Of a stretch of DNA of 64,000 bases, positions 7,801-16,642 are shown piece after piece. A model generated the notes under the pieces. It had not been told where the DNA came from. It did no database searches and saw only the letters and a program-made list of their open reading frames with translations. Source of the DNA: Micromonospora sp. FIMYZ51 (GTDB taxonomy: Bacteria; Actinomycetota; Actinomycetes; Mycobacteriales; Micromonosporaceae); NCBI RefSeq assembly GCF_038246755.1, contig NZ_CP134706.1, forward strand, positions 3,224,001-3,288,000. Direction: 5' to 3'. The position numbers and the translations under genes are program-made. The first letter of the stretch is position 1. Every line of letters starts with the position of its first letter.

Positions 7801-10800
7801 GTGGAGGCGGCGCTGCTGGCGCACCCGGAGGTGCGTCTGGCGGTCGCGTGCGTGCTCAGCGGCACCACCACCCGGCTGGCCGCGGCCGTCGCCGCCGACG
7901 CGGTGGACCCCGGCGAGCTGCGGGACTTCGTCGCCGATCGGCTCCCGGCGGCGATGGTGCCGGTGAGAATCGAGATCCGGCCGCAGTTGCCGCTGTCGCC
8001 GAACGGCAAGCTCGACCGGGCCGCGATCCGGGACCGGATCCTTGCCGAACCGACCGGTGAGCCGGGCCGGGCATCCGGTGTGGCGGCACCGCGCGGGCCC
8101 GTCGAGGCGGCGGTCGCCACGGTCTGGTCGACCATCCTCGGCGTACCCGAGGTCGGTCGCGACGACAACTTCTTCCTGCTCGGCGGCGACTCGCTGCTGG
8201 CCACCCGGATCATCGCCCGGCTGCCGGCCGCCGGGGTCGTCGGTGCCGGTCTGAGTGACCTGCTGACCCGGCCGACGCTTGCCGAGTTCGCCGCACGGCT
8301 GCGCGTGGAGACCGCCGTCGCCGCGCCGGCCGCGCTCACCGCCGACCCGGAACACCGCTTCGACCCCTTCCCGGCGACCGACGTGCAGCGGGCCTACTGG
8401 CTGGGACGCGGCGACGAGTTCGCCCTCGGCGGCGTCGGCTCGCACTGGTACTGGGAGTTCGACGGCACCGACGTCGACATCGCGCGGCTGGAGCGGGCGT
8501 TCAACACGCTCATCGGCCGCCACGACATGCTGCGGGTGGTGTTCGAGCCGGACGGCCGGCAGCGGGTGCTGCCCACCCTGCCATGGCAGCCGATCACCGT
8601 GCATCCGGCGGACACCCCGCTCGCGGCGCTGCGCGCGGCGGCCTCCACCCGCATCCCCGACCCGGCCAGCGCACCACCGGTGCACATCTGGGCCCGCAGC
8701 GCCGACGGGCAGACCCGGATCGGCTTCAGTTTCGACTACATCGCGCTTGACGCGTTCAGCATCGTGTCGTTCTTCGGCGAACTCGCCACCCTCTACCGCG
8801 ATCCGCAGGCCGCGCTGCCGCCGGTGGGCATCACCTTCCGCGACTACGTGACCGGGGTGGCGATCCCCGCCGAGGAACGCCGGGCCGCCGAGGCGTACTG
8901 GTCGCAGCGGTTGGACCAGATCCCCGGGCCACCGGAGCTGCCGTTGCGGGTCGACCCGGCGCAACTGGCGGCGCCGGTGTTCCGCCGCCGCTCGGCGCGG
9001 ATCGCACCCGAGCAGTGGCGCGCGATCACGGCCCAGTGCCGGGCGTCCGGCGTGACCCCGGCCGCGGTGCTGCTCACCGCGTACGCCGAGACGCTCTCCG
9101 GGTGGAGCGGCGGCGGGGCCCTTACCGTCAACCTCACCCTGTTCGACAGGCGTGACGTGCATCCCGACATCGACCGGGTGTTCGGCGACTTCACCTCGCT
9201 GCTGCTCGTCGCCCACCACCCGGTGGCCGGCGAGGCCCTGCTGGACACCGTGCGGCGGGTGCAGCGGCAGATGTGGGCGGACATGGAGCATCGGGCCGCC
9301 TCCGGGATCTGGGTGATGCGGGAACTCGGCCGTCGGGCCGGCCGGGCCATGGCCGGCATGCCTGTGGTGTTCACCAGCGCCCTCGGGCTCTCCGGTGAGC
9401 TGACCGGCATGACCTTTCCCTTCGGGGACCTGGTCTGGGGCATCTCCCAGACGCCACAGGTCTGGCTGGACTGTCAGGTGATGGAGCAGGACGGCGGGCT
9501 GGCGGTCAACTGGGACGCGGTCGAGGACCTGTTCCCCACCGGCGTGCTGGACGCCATGTTCGCCGCGTACGTCGAACTGATCCACCGGCTCGCCGGGCCG
9601 GCCTGGTCGGTGCCGGTGCCGGCGCTGCTGCCGGCGGCGCAGCGGCAGGTGCGGACCGGGGTCAACGCGACCGACGCCGAGCGCGCCGACCGGCCGCTGC
9701 ACGCCGACTTCTTCGCCACCGCCCAGGCCCACCCGGACCGCCTCGCGCTGCTCGGCCCCGGCCCGGCCGAGAGCGTGACGTACGGTGACCTTGCCGCGCG
9801 GGCGATGCGCCTCGCCGGCCGACTCGCCGCCGCCGGCCTGACCCCGGGCGACCCGGTCGCGGTGACCCTGCGTCGGGGCGTCGGCCAGGTGGTGGCCGTG
9901 CTCGGCATCCTCGCGGCCGGCGGCGTCTACGTGCCGGTCGGGCTCGCCGCGCCACCGGCCCGCCGCCACGACATCTACCGCGACGCGGGCGTGCGGCTGG
10001 TCGTCATCGACGGCGACACCGCCCCCGACGGGCCCGGCGCGGCGACACCCGAGTCCGGCGGCGCGCTGTCCGGCACCGGCGACGGTGCCGAGACGGCCGG
10101 CGGCTGGTCCGCCCTGGCGTTGCACGACGACGACACCGGCCCGGACGGGCCGCTTGCCGGTGGCCCGGTGCCGGTCGATCCGGCCGGGCTGGCCTACGTC
10201 ATCTACACCTCCGGCTCCACCGGCACCCCGAAGGGCGTCGAGATCGAGCATCGGGCCGCCGTCAACACCCTCGACGACCTGGTCACCCGGATCGGCCTCG
10301 GCCCCGACGACCGGGTGCTCGCGGTCTCCGCGCTCGACTTCGACCTCTCCGTCTTCGACATCTTCGCGCTGCTCGGAGTGGGCGGCGCGGTGGTGCTGCT
10401 GGACGAGGCACGCCGCAGCGAACCCACCGCGTGGCTGCGGGCGGTCGCCGAGCACGGCGTCACGATCTGGAACTCCGTGCCGGCGCTGCTGGACATGGCC
10501 CTGGTCACCGCAGCGGCGACCCGGAAACGGCTGGCAAGCGTGCGGGTCGCGCTGGTCTCCGGCGACTGGGTCGGGCTCGACCTGCGCGAACGCTTCACCG
10601 CGGCCGGCGGCGGTCGGCTGATCGCGCTCGGCGGGGCCACCGAGGCGGCGATCTGGTCCAACGCCTACGAGGTGACCGGCGTACCGGCCGACTGGCGTTC
10701 CATCCCGTACGGCTTCCCGCTGCGTAACCAGCGGTTCCGGGTCGTCGACGAGCGCGGTCGGGACTGCCCGGACTGGGTCGGCGGCGAACTGTGGATCGGC

Positions 10801-11532
10801 GGCTCCGGTGTGGCCCGTGGCTACCGCAACGACGCGGAGCGGACCGCCCGGCAGTTCGTCAACGTCGACGGGCAACGGTGGTACCGCACCGGCGACCAGG
10901 GCCGCTACTGGGCCGACGGCACGTTGGAGTTTCTCGGCCGCCGCGACTCGCAGGTCAAACTCGGCGGGCACCGGCTCGAACTGGGCGAGGTCGAGGTGGC
11001 GCTGCGTACGCATCCCGGTGTCGCCGCCGCGCTCGCCGCGGTCACCGGCCAGGGCGCGGCCCGCCAACTGGTCGCCGGGATCGTCGCGGAACCCACCGCC
11101 GCCCCGGTCGACGTCGACGCGGTCGTCGTGGCCGCGGCGCGCCGACTGCCCGAGTACGCGGTCCCGGCGCGGGTCGTACTCCTCGACGCGCTGCCGCTGA
11201 CCGGCAACGGCAAGGTGGACCGGGTCCGCCTCGCCGAGCTGGTCCAGCCTCCCGAGACGGCACCGGACGACGGGCCGGCCACCGCGCTGGAGAAGGAGCT
11301 GGCCGGGCTCTGGGAGCGGCTGCTGGACGTGCGCGGCGTCGGCCGGGACACGAACTTCTTCGCCATCGGCGGCGACAGCATCACCGCCACCCGTCTCGTG
11401 GCCGAGCTGCACCGCCGCTTCGGCGTGGAGATCGCGCTGCGCCGCCTGATGGACGCCGCCACGGTCGCGCGGCTCGCCGCCGTCGTCGCGGAGCAGTACG
11501 ACGAGGCCGACATCGAGGACGGCGTGCTGTGA
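4864..11532 (+). CDS. NRPS1: ArCP-Cy-A-PCP-Cy-A-PCP, pyochelin/yersiniabactin type
   Basis: In the 2222-residue protein, an N-terminal aryl-carrier domain has LGLDSIGVM with the phosphopantetheine Ser at 46. An Ala/Thr/Pro linker covers about 85-125. Cy1 (~128-545) carries the heterocyclisation motif as ExxxxDxxS (258-266), with Glu for the first Asp. A1 (~578-1050) reads DLYQIGLIH at the specificity positions. PCP1 has its Ser near 1109. Cy2 (~1165-1590) has an intact DxxxxDxxS (DYIALDAFS). A2 (~1613-2120) reads DLFNLSLIW, close to the cysteine code. PCP2 has its Ser near 2170. Cy5-Cy7 hallmarks (GDFT, PVVFTS, SQTPQVW) occur in both Cy domains. It should build two consecutive thiazoline-like rings on an aryl or acyl starter. 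The acidic tail DEADIEDGVL probably binds the docking domain of NRPS2. Linker and domain borders are approximate. Confidence 0.93.
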   Translation: MTASSANPAADPADIDTLRADIATHLAIPPEQVGDHDDLLYLGLDSIGVMRLANRWRRYGPGATFAELIERRTLAEWAALVFDKPSAPPATQSPATAPPATAPPTAVPTTSATAPAPATTAPSGEPFALSTMQHAYWVGRGDGQVLGGVGAHFYNEFDGAGVDPERLDRACRALTARHAMLRARFLDDGRQQIDPDGRWPGLTVHDLRALDGPELDQRLAEIRDRMSHARLAVERGEVLTLALSLLPGGACRIHLHIEMLVADAESFRILLRDLAQLYRQDQPLPPLNYDYQRYLTDVAPRRAAERDRVRDYWLARLDTMPAGPQLPLSEHATDGPASMRRGHWIDADGWQTLGGHARGHGLTLSIVFLTAFVEVLAAWSEQPNFLVNIPLYNREEVHPEVGDLVGDFTNLVLLEADATEPATFVQRARAVQERLRADIQHAAFTGVDVLRELSRRAGTPVLAPVVFTSALSLGELFADDVRQCFGRPGYTMSQTPQVWLDVQVTEREGGLFVNWDSAERQFADGVLTAMFAAYTALLARLTDRPESWTVPVDGLLPAAQREVRHRVNDTAAPVPADPIHAPVFARAANEPDGPALLWGDDGRMSRGELTHRARCVAARLVEHGVTAGDLVAVCLPKGPDQVVAVLGVLAAGATYVPVGPDQPARRRDRILTDAGVRVAVAATGSTLPVPVVDPAAAVAAGRPLDRPVVPDPAQPAYVIFTSGSTGTPKGVVVSHRAAANTIEALNKRFGIGPADRVLAVSALDFDLSVYDIFGLLGAGGAVVLVGETERRAPEAWAALVRRHGVTVWQSVPALLDMLLTVPADLGDSPRLAIVGGDWVDPRLPERFTGRFPGARFAGLGGTTEAAIHSTVCEVAVSPGHWRSVPYGVPLPNVRCTVTDVRGDDRPDLVTGELWIGGVSLADGYLGDPARTASRFVTRAGQRWYRTGDLARYWPDGTIEVLGRTDQQVKILGHRIDLGEVEAALLAHPEVRLAVACVLSGTTTRLAAAVAADAVDPGELRDFVADRLPAAMVPVRIEIRPQLPLSPNGKLDRAAIRDRILAEPTGEPGRASGVAAPRGPVEAAVATVWSTILGVPEVGRDDNFFLLGGDSLLATRIIARLPAAGVVGAGLSDLLTRPTLAEFAARLRVETAVAAPAALTADPEHRFDPFPATDVQRAYWLGRGDEFALGGVGSHWYWEFDGTDVDIARLERAFNTLIGRHDMLRVVFEPDGRQRVLPTLPWQPITVHPADTPLAALRAAASTRIPDPASAPPVHIWARSADGQTRIGFSFDYIALDAFSIVSFFGELATLYRDPQAALPPVGITFRDYVTGVAIPAEERRAAEAYWSQRLDQIPGPPELPLRVDPAQLAAPVFRRRSARIAPEQWRAITAQCRASGVTPAAVLLTAYAETLSGWSGGGALTVNLTLFDRRDVHPDIDRVFGDFTSLLLVAHHPVAGEALLDTVRRVQRQMWADMEHRAASGIWVMRELGRRAGRAMAGMPVVFTSALGLSGELTGMTFPFGDLVWGISQTPQVWLDCQVMEQDGGLAVNWDAVEDLFPTGVLDAMFAAYVELIHRLAGPAWSVPVPALLPAAQRQVRTGVNATDAERADRPLHADFFATAQAHPDRLALLGPGPAESVTYGDLAARAMRLAGRLAAAGLTPGDPVAVTLRRGVGQVVAVLGILAAGGVYVPVGLAAPPARRHDIYRDAGVRLVVIDGDTAPDGPGAATPESGGALSGTGDGAETAGGWSALALHDDDTGPDGPLAGGPVPVDPAGLAYVIYTSGSTGTPKGVEIEHRAAVNTLDDLVTRIGLGPDDRVLAVSALDFDLSVFDIFALLGVGGAVVLLDEARRSEPTAWLRAVAEHGVTIWNSVPALLDMALVTAAATRKRLASVRVALVSGDWVGLDLRERFTAAGGGRLIALGGATEAAIWSNAYEVTGVPADWRSIPYGFPLRNQRFRVVDERGRDCPDWVGGELWIGGSGVARGYRNDAERTARQFVNVDGQRWYRTGDQGRYWADGTLEFLGRRDSQVKLGGHRLELGEVEVALRTHPGVAAALAAVTGQGAARQLVAGIVAEPTAAPVDVDAVVVAAARRLPEYAVPARVVLLDALPLTGNGKVDRVRLAELVQPPETAPDDGPATALEKELAGLWERLLDVRGVGRDTNFFAIGGDSITATRLVAELHRRFGVEIALRRLMDAATVARLAAVVAEQYDEADIEDGVL

Positions 11533-11566
11533 CCACGGCAGGCGCCCGGCGCCGGAAGGGATGCGG

Positions 11567-14500
11567 ATGAGCGACGCGCGGACGCTGCTGGCCGACCTCG
11601 AGGCGCTCGGCATGCACTTCTGGGAGGAGCAGGGCCAACTGCGCTTCCGTGGCCCCCGGGGGGTGCTGACCGACGAACGCCGGGCCCTGCTCACCGCCCA
11701 CAAGCCGGCCATCCTGGAGTTGCTCGCCGGACCCCCGACCGGCATCGACGCGGACCCGCAGACCCGGCACGATCCCTTCCCGCTGACCGACGTGCAGAGC
11801 GCCTACCTGCTGGGACGTGGCGAGGCGTTCGCCTTCGGCGGGGTCGGCTGCCACGGGTACGGCGAGATCTGCTTCGCCGAGCTGGAGCCGGACCGGCTGG
11901 AGACCGCGGTGAACGAGCTGATCGCCCGGCACGACATGCTGCGCGCGGTCGTCGCCGACGACGGTACGCAGCGGGTGCAGGCGGCGGTGCCGCACTACCC
12001 GGTCCCGGTGACCGATCTGCGGGAGGCGACCGGCGAGCAGGCCGAGGCGGCCCTGGCCGGTATCCGGGCCACCCTCGACCACCGGGTGTACCGGCCCGGC
12101 CAGTGGCCGCTGTTCGGCCTGGCGCTGACCCGTACGCCCACCGGTGACGTGCTGCACCTCTCGATCGACTTCCTGATCTGTGACTTCGCCAGCATCCAGG
12201 TGCTGCTGTCGGACCTCTGGCAGCTCTACGTGGGCAAGCGGCTGCCCGAGCTGCCGTACACGTTCCGCGACTACCTGCGGCACGACCGGGCGCAGACCGA
12301 CCCGGCCACCCGCACCCGGGACCGGGACTACTGGCTGGGGCGGATCGACGAGCTGCCGCCGGCCCCGGAGTTGCCGCGCGTGTCGGCCGGCGACGGCGTA
12401 CCGCGTTTCCGCCGCTGGGACACGGTGCTCGACCGGGCCGAGACGGCCGCCTTGCGGGCCGCCGCCGGAGCTGCGGGAATCAGCGTGTCGACGGCGGTGC
12501 TTGCCGCGTACACCGAGGTCGTCGGGGCGTGGAGCCGGCAGCCACGGTTCAGCGTCACGGTGACGCTGCTCGACCGCAAGCCGTACGACCCGCAGGTCGC
12601 CCGGCTGGTCGGCGACTTCACCTCGGTCAGCCTGCTCGGGGTGGACACCGGCGACACCGAGGTCAGCTTCGCCGAGCGGGCGGTACGTCTCCAGGGGGCG
12701 CTCTGGGCGGACCTGGCCCACCGGACGTTCAGCGGCATCGAGGTGATCCGGGAACTCGGGCGTCGGCGCGGTGCGGCCGGCGCGCTGATGCCGATCGTCT
12801 TCACCAGCGCGATCGGGCTCGGCGACCAGGCCGACGCGCTCGGCGGTGAGCTGCGGGCCGGGGTGAGCCAGACGCCGCAGGTCTGGATCGACTGCCAGAA
12901 CATCGAGCGCGACGGTTGTCTGGCCACCAACTGGGACGTACGGGAGGGTGTCTTCCCGGAGGGCCTGGTCGACGACATGTTCGCCGCGTACGTCGCGTTG
13001 CTGCGGGCGCTGGCGGCCGATGCCGGTGCGCAGGCGGCCGGCTCGGCGTGGTCCGCGCGTACCCCGGTCGGGCTGCCGCCGGCCCAGGCGGCGGTACGGG
13101 CCCAGGTCAACGACACCGCCGGTCGGCTACCCGAGGCTCGGCTCACCGACGGATTCGTGGCGCAGGCCCGGCGCGACCCGCAGCGTCCCGCCGTGTTCGC
13201 CGGCGGCCGGTCGTACTCGTACGGCGAACTGCTCGACCGGTCCCACCGGGTCGCCGCCGAGCTGCGCCGCCGGGGCCTGGCCACCGGCGACCTGGTGGCG
13301 GTCGTCCTGGACCGGGGGATCGACCAGCTGGCCGGGGTGCTCGGCACGCTCCTCGCCGGTGGTGCCTACCTGCCGATCGACACCGGGCAGCCGCAGCCAC
13401 GTCGGGACGCCATCCTCGCCGACGCGGACGTGCGCTGGGTGCTGTCCGACGGGTCGGTGCCGGGCTCCGTGGCCGTCGGCGGGCTGCCGGCGGCCGGGCC
13501 GGTCACCGTCGCGCCGCCGGTCGCCCCGGATGACGTCGCGTACGTCATCTACACCTCCGGCTCCACCGGTTCGCCGAAGGGCGTGGTGGTCAGCCACCGG
13601 GCCGCGTGGAACACCATCGACGACATCAACGAGCGGTACGCCGTCACCGAGCACGATCGGGTGCTCGCGCTCGCCAGCCTCGGCTTCGACCTCTCCGTCT
13701 ACGACATCTTCGGGCTGCTCGCGGTGGGCGGCGCGCTGGTGGTACCCGACCCGGAGCGGCACAACGACCCGTCCCACTGGGCGCAGCTCTGCGTCGAGCA
13801 CCGGGTGACGGTCTGGAACTCGGTCCCGGCCCAGCTGCACATGCTCGCGCAGTACCTGCGGTTGCCCGGCGCGCTGCTGCCGGCGCTGCGTCTGGCGCTG
13901 CTCTCCGGCGACTGGATCCCGGTCAACCTGCCGGACGAGGTGCGTGACCGGATTCCCGGCCTGCGGGTGGTCGGGCTGGGCGGTGCCACCGAGGCCGCCA
14001 TCTGGTCGATCGCCCACCCCGACGCCGCCGCCCCGCCGGGCTGGCCGAGCATCCCGTACGGCACTCCGCTGCGTAACCAGACCTTCCACGTGCTCGATCC
14101 GGGGTACCGGGACCGGCCGGACTGGGTGACCGGTGAGCTGTTCATCGGCGGTGCCGGGTTGGCCGAGGGCTACCTGGGCGATGCGGAGCGCACCACGGCC
14201 CGCTTCGTGCGTCGGCCGGGCACCGGCGAGCGGCTCTACCGCACCGGTGACCTCGGCCGGTACCGGCCGGGCGGGCTGATCGAGTTTCTCGGTCGCGAGG
14301 ACCAGCAGGTGAAGATCCGTGGCCACCGGATCGAGCTGGCCGAGATCGAGAGCGTGCTTGCCGACCATCCGGCCGTGGGCGCGGCGGTCGTGGTGCCGGT
14401 CGGCGAACCGCCGCTGGGCCGGCGCCTGGTCGCCGTGGTCGAGCCGGCGACGACGGCGCAGGCCACCGAGGTCGACGTGGCCGCCGCGGTCGGGCCGGCC

Positions 14501-16642
14501 ATCGAGGCGGCGGACGCGGTGCTGACCGACGTGGACCAGGCCGGCTACCTACGCTACGCCCGGGCGCTCGACGCCGCCGCGCTCGGCGCGATGCTTGACA
14601 CGCTGCGCGCCGCCGGCCTGTTCCGGGTGGTCGGGCAGGCGCACGAGCTGGCCGAGGTGCTCACCGAACTGCGTGCCGTACCGCGCCACGCCCGGCTGGT
14701 CCGGCGCTGGCTTGCCGCGTTGACCGAGGGCGGCATCCTGACCGAGGCCACGCTGACCGAGGGCGGCATCCTGACCGAGACCGTGGGCAGCGCAGGCGGC
14801 GGTCCCGCCGGGCCCGCGATGAATGGCGGCGGGCTGGTGGCGGCACCCCGGGCCTGGGCACTTGCCGCACCGCAGCCCGAGGGGCTCACCGCGAGCCGCT
14901 GGGCCGAGGTGGACCGCCTGGTGCCGGCCGGCGAGGCACGGCTGGCGGCGTACTTCCGGGCCAGCAACGACCTGCTGCCGCAGCTGCTGCGCGGCGAGGC
15001 GGATCCACTGGCACTGCTCTTTCCCGGTGGCCGCGCGGACGTGGCGGCGAACCTGTACGAGGAGGCGCTGTTCAACCGCTGGGTCAACCGCGCCGCCGGC
15101 CGGATCGTGGCCGCGCTCGCCGACCAGCACCCCGACCGTCCACTGCGGATTCTGGAGGTCGGTGCGGGAGCTGGCGGCACCACCGCCGCCGTGCTCGCCG
15201 CGCTCGGCGACCGGCCGGTGGACTACCTCTACACCGACCTGTCCGGGTACTTCCTCGGGTTGGGCCGGCAGCGGTTCGCCGACCGCGCCGGCCTACGGTT
15301 CGCGGTGCTCGACCTGGACGCCGACGACCCGGCCGGCTGGCCGCCGGGCCGCTACGACGTGGTGCTCGCCGGTGACGTGCTGCACGCCAGTACCGACGCC
15401 GCCCGCGCCACCGGTCGGCTGCGGGAACTGCTCGCACCCGGTGGGCAGTTGGTCTTCCTGGAGATGACCCGGGAGCACTACCAGATCATGACGTCGTTGG
15501 AGTTCCTGGTCCGGCTGGACGAGGCGGCTGGTGACTTCACCGACGTGCGCCGGGACAGCACCGCCACCTTCCTCACCCAGCGGCAGTGGTCCGAGGTGGT
15601 CACCGCGCTCGGCGGCACCGTCCGGGCCGTGCTGCCGCAGACCGACACGCTCCTGTACGAGCTGGGCATGCACCTGTTCGTCGCGGACTTCCCGGACGGG
15701 CGTGCCCAGGTCGACCCGGCCGAGCTGACCGCGCACCTGTCCGCGCGGCTGCCCGGCTACATGGTGCCGGCCGACATCGTGCTCACCGACCGCATCCCGC
15801 TCGGTGCCACCGGCAAGGTCGACCGGGCCGCGCTGGCCCGCAGCCACGCCCGCCTCGGTCGGCCGGATCCGGCGGCCCCGCCGCAATCCGCCGGCGCTGC
15901 GGACGAGTCGACCGGGGAGGCGGATCCGATCGCCGCGCTCTGGGCCGAGGTGCTGGAGGTCGCACACGTCGGCCCGGACGACGACTTCTTCACCCTGGGC
16001 GGCGACTCGCTGCGCGCGGCGCAGCTCGTCGGCCGGATGATCGAGACCGTTCCCGAGCTGGGGTCGGCGTTCTTCGACGAGCTGTTGCAGCTGATGATGG
16101 AGTCGCGCACGATCCGCGCGTTCCGGGCCGGCCTGGACGGGACCCGGTCCGCCGATCCGCCACCACCCGGCCCGGCCGTCACGGCACCGCCGGCCGGGCC
16201 GGTCCTGATCGGCGGAGACCCGGCTGGCGCGAGCGCGTACGCCCTGGTGCCGGCCGAGGGCGGTCCGGACGAGGCGCTCGTGGCTCGGCTGGGTCGCGAT
16301 GGTGCGGTGTACGCGCTGGCCCCGGCCGCCGGCCCACCCGGGTACGCGGAGCAGGCCGCCGCCATCACGGGGCGGCTGAACCTGGTGGGGGTCGGCGCGG
16401 GCGCGGTCGACGCGGTGCAGGCCGCCCGGATGGTCCTGGAGAACGCGGTCACCGCCGACCGGTTCGACCGGCTGATCCTGGTCGACCCGGAGGTGGCCGA
16501 CGGTACCCCGATCGACCTCTACAGCGGTGACCTGACGGTGCTCTGCGCCGAGTCGGCGGCGCAGCGGCAGCGTACCTTCTGGGAGGGCGTCTGCCTCGGC
16601 GACGTGGACGTCCTCGACCACCCCGCGCCGGCAGCACGATGA
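11567..16642 (+). CDS. NRPS2: docking-Cy-A(MT insert)-PCP-degenerate TE, PchF-like
   Basis: The 1691-residue protein starts with a TubC-type docking domain (1-50), then Cy3 (~68-475, DFLICDFAS). The A domain (~526-1420) has the code DLYNLSLIW, which matches the cysteine code of pyochelin and yersiniabactin synthetases. A methyltransferase is inserted between A8 and A10 (motif I ILEVGAGAGGTT near 1195), then a PCP (Ser near 1479). This follows the PchF plan, in which the insert N-methylates the reduced thiazolidine. The C-terminal ~150 residues resemble an alpha/beta-hydrolase thioesterase but have GVGAGA (~1606-1611) where GxSxG is expected, so no catalytic Ser is seen. ATG 11567 is chosen over ATG 11561 because GGAAGGG abuts the latter. 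Release may fall to the type II thioesterase or another enzyme. Confidence 0.92.
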   Translation: MSDARTLLADLEALGMHFWEEQGQLRFRGPRGVLTDERRALLTAHKPAILELLAGPPTGIDADPQTRHDPFPLTDVQSAYLLGRGEAFAFGGVGCHGYGEICFAELEPDRLETAVNELIARHDMLRAVVADDGTQRVQAAVPHYPVPVTDLREATGEQAEAALAGIRATLDHRVYRPGQWPLFGLALTRTPTGDVLHLSIDFLICDFASIQVLLSDLWQLYVGKRLPELPYTFRDYLRHDRAQTDPATRTRDRDYWLGRIDELPPAPELPRVSAGDGVPRFRRWDTVLDRAETAALRAAAGAAGISVSTAVLAAYTEVVGAWSRQPRFSVTVTLLDRKPYDPQVARLVGDFTSVSLLGVDTGDTEVSFAERAVRLQGALWADLAHRTFSGIEVIRELGRRRGAAGALMPIVFTSAIGLGDQADALGGELRAGVSQTPQVWIDCQNIERDGCLATNWDVREGVFPEGLVDDMFAAYVALLRALAADAGAQAAGSAWSARTPVGLPPAQAAVRAQVNDTAGRLPEARLTDGFVAQARRDPQRPAVFAGGRSYSYGELLDRSHRVAAELRRRGLATGDLVAVVLDRGIDQLAGVLGTLLAGGAYLPIDTGQPQPRRDAILADADVRWVLSDGSVPGSVAVGGLPAAGPVTVAPPVAPDDVAYVIYTSGSTGSPKGVVVSHRAAWNTIDDINERYAVTEHDRVLALASLGFDLSVYDIFGLLAVGGALVVPDPERHNDPSHWAQLCVEHRVTVWNSVPAQLHMLAQYLRLPGALLPALRLALLSGDWIPVNLPDEVRDRIPGLRVVGLGGATEAAIWSIAHPDAAAPPGWPSIPYGTPLRNQTFHVLDPGYRDRPDWVTGELFIGGAGLAEGYLGDAERTTARFVRRPGTGERLYRTGDLGRYRPGGLIEFLGREDQQVKIRGHRIELAEIESVLADHPAVGAAVVVPVGEPPLGRRLVAVVEPATTAQATEVDVAAAVGPAIEAADAVLTDVDQAGYLRYARALDAAALGAMLDTLRAAGLFRVVGQAHELAEVLTELRAVPRHARLVRRWLAALTEGGILTEATLTEGGILTETVGSAGGGPAGPAMNGGGLVAAPRAWALAAPQPEGLTASRWAEVDRLVPAGEARLAAYFRASNDLLPQLLRGEADPLALLFPGGRADVAANLYEEALFNRWVNRAAGRIVAALADQHPDRPLRILEVGAGAGGTTAAVLAALGDRPVDYLYTDLSGYFLGLGRQRFADRAGLRFAVLDLDADDPAGWPPGRYDVVLAGDVLHASTDAARATGRLRELLAPGGQLVFLEMTREHYQIMTSLEFLVRLDEAAGDFTDVRRDSTATFLTQRQWSEVVTALGGTVRAVLPQTDTLLYELGMHLFVADFPDGRAQVDPAELTAHLSARLPGYMVPADIVLTDRIPLGATGKVDRAALARSHARLGRPDPAAPPQSAGAADESTGEADPIAALWAEVLEVAHVGPDDDFFTLGGDSLRAAQLVGRMIETVPELGSAFFDELLQLMMESRTIRAFRAGLDGTRSADPPPPGPAVTAPPAGPVLIGGDPAGASAYALVPAEGGPDEALVARLGRDGAVYALAPAAGPPGYAEQAAAITGRLNLVGVGAGAVDAVQAARMVLENAVTADRFDRLILVDPEVADGTPIDLYSGDLTVLCAESAAQRQRTFWEGVCLGDVDVLDHPAPAAR
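14721..14779 (+). repeat. 33-bp tandem duplication in the MT insert of NRPS2
   Basis: The 26-base segment beginning TGACCGAGGGCGGCATCCTG occurs at 14721 and again at 14754, a period of 33 bases. It repeats LTEGGILTE in the protein and keeps the frame open. Confidence 0.8.

Noticed and set aside
4813..11745. A 2300-codon open frame antisense to NRPS1
   Set aside because: It is a GC-bias artefact: the predicted protein is His/Gly/Val/Asp-rich without any domain, while the + strand has full NRPS motifs.
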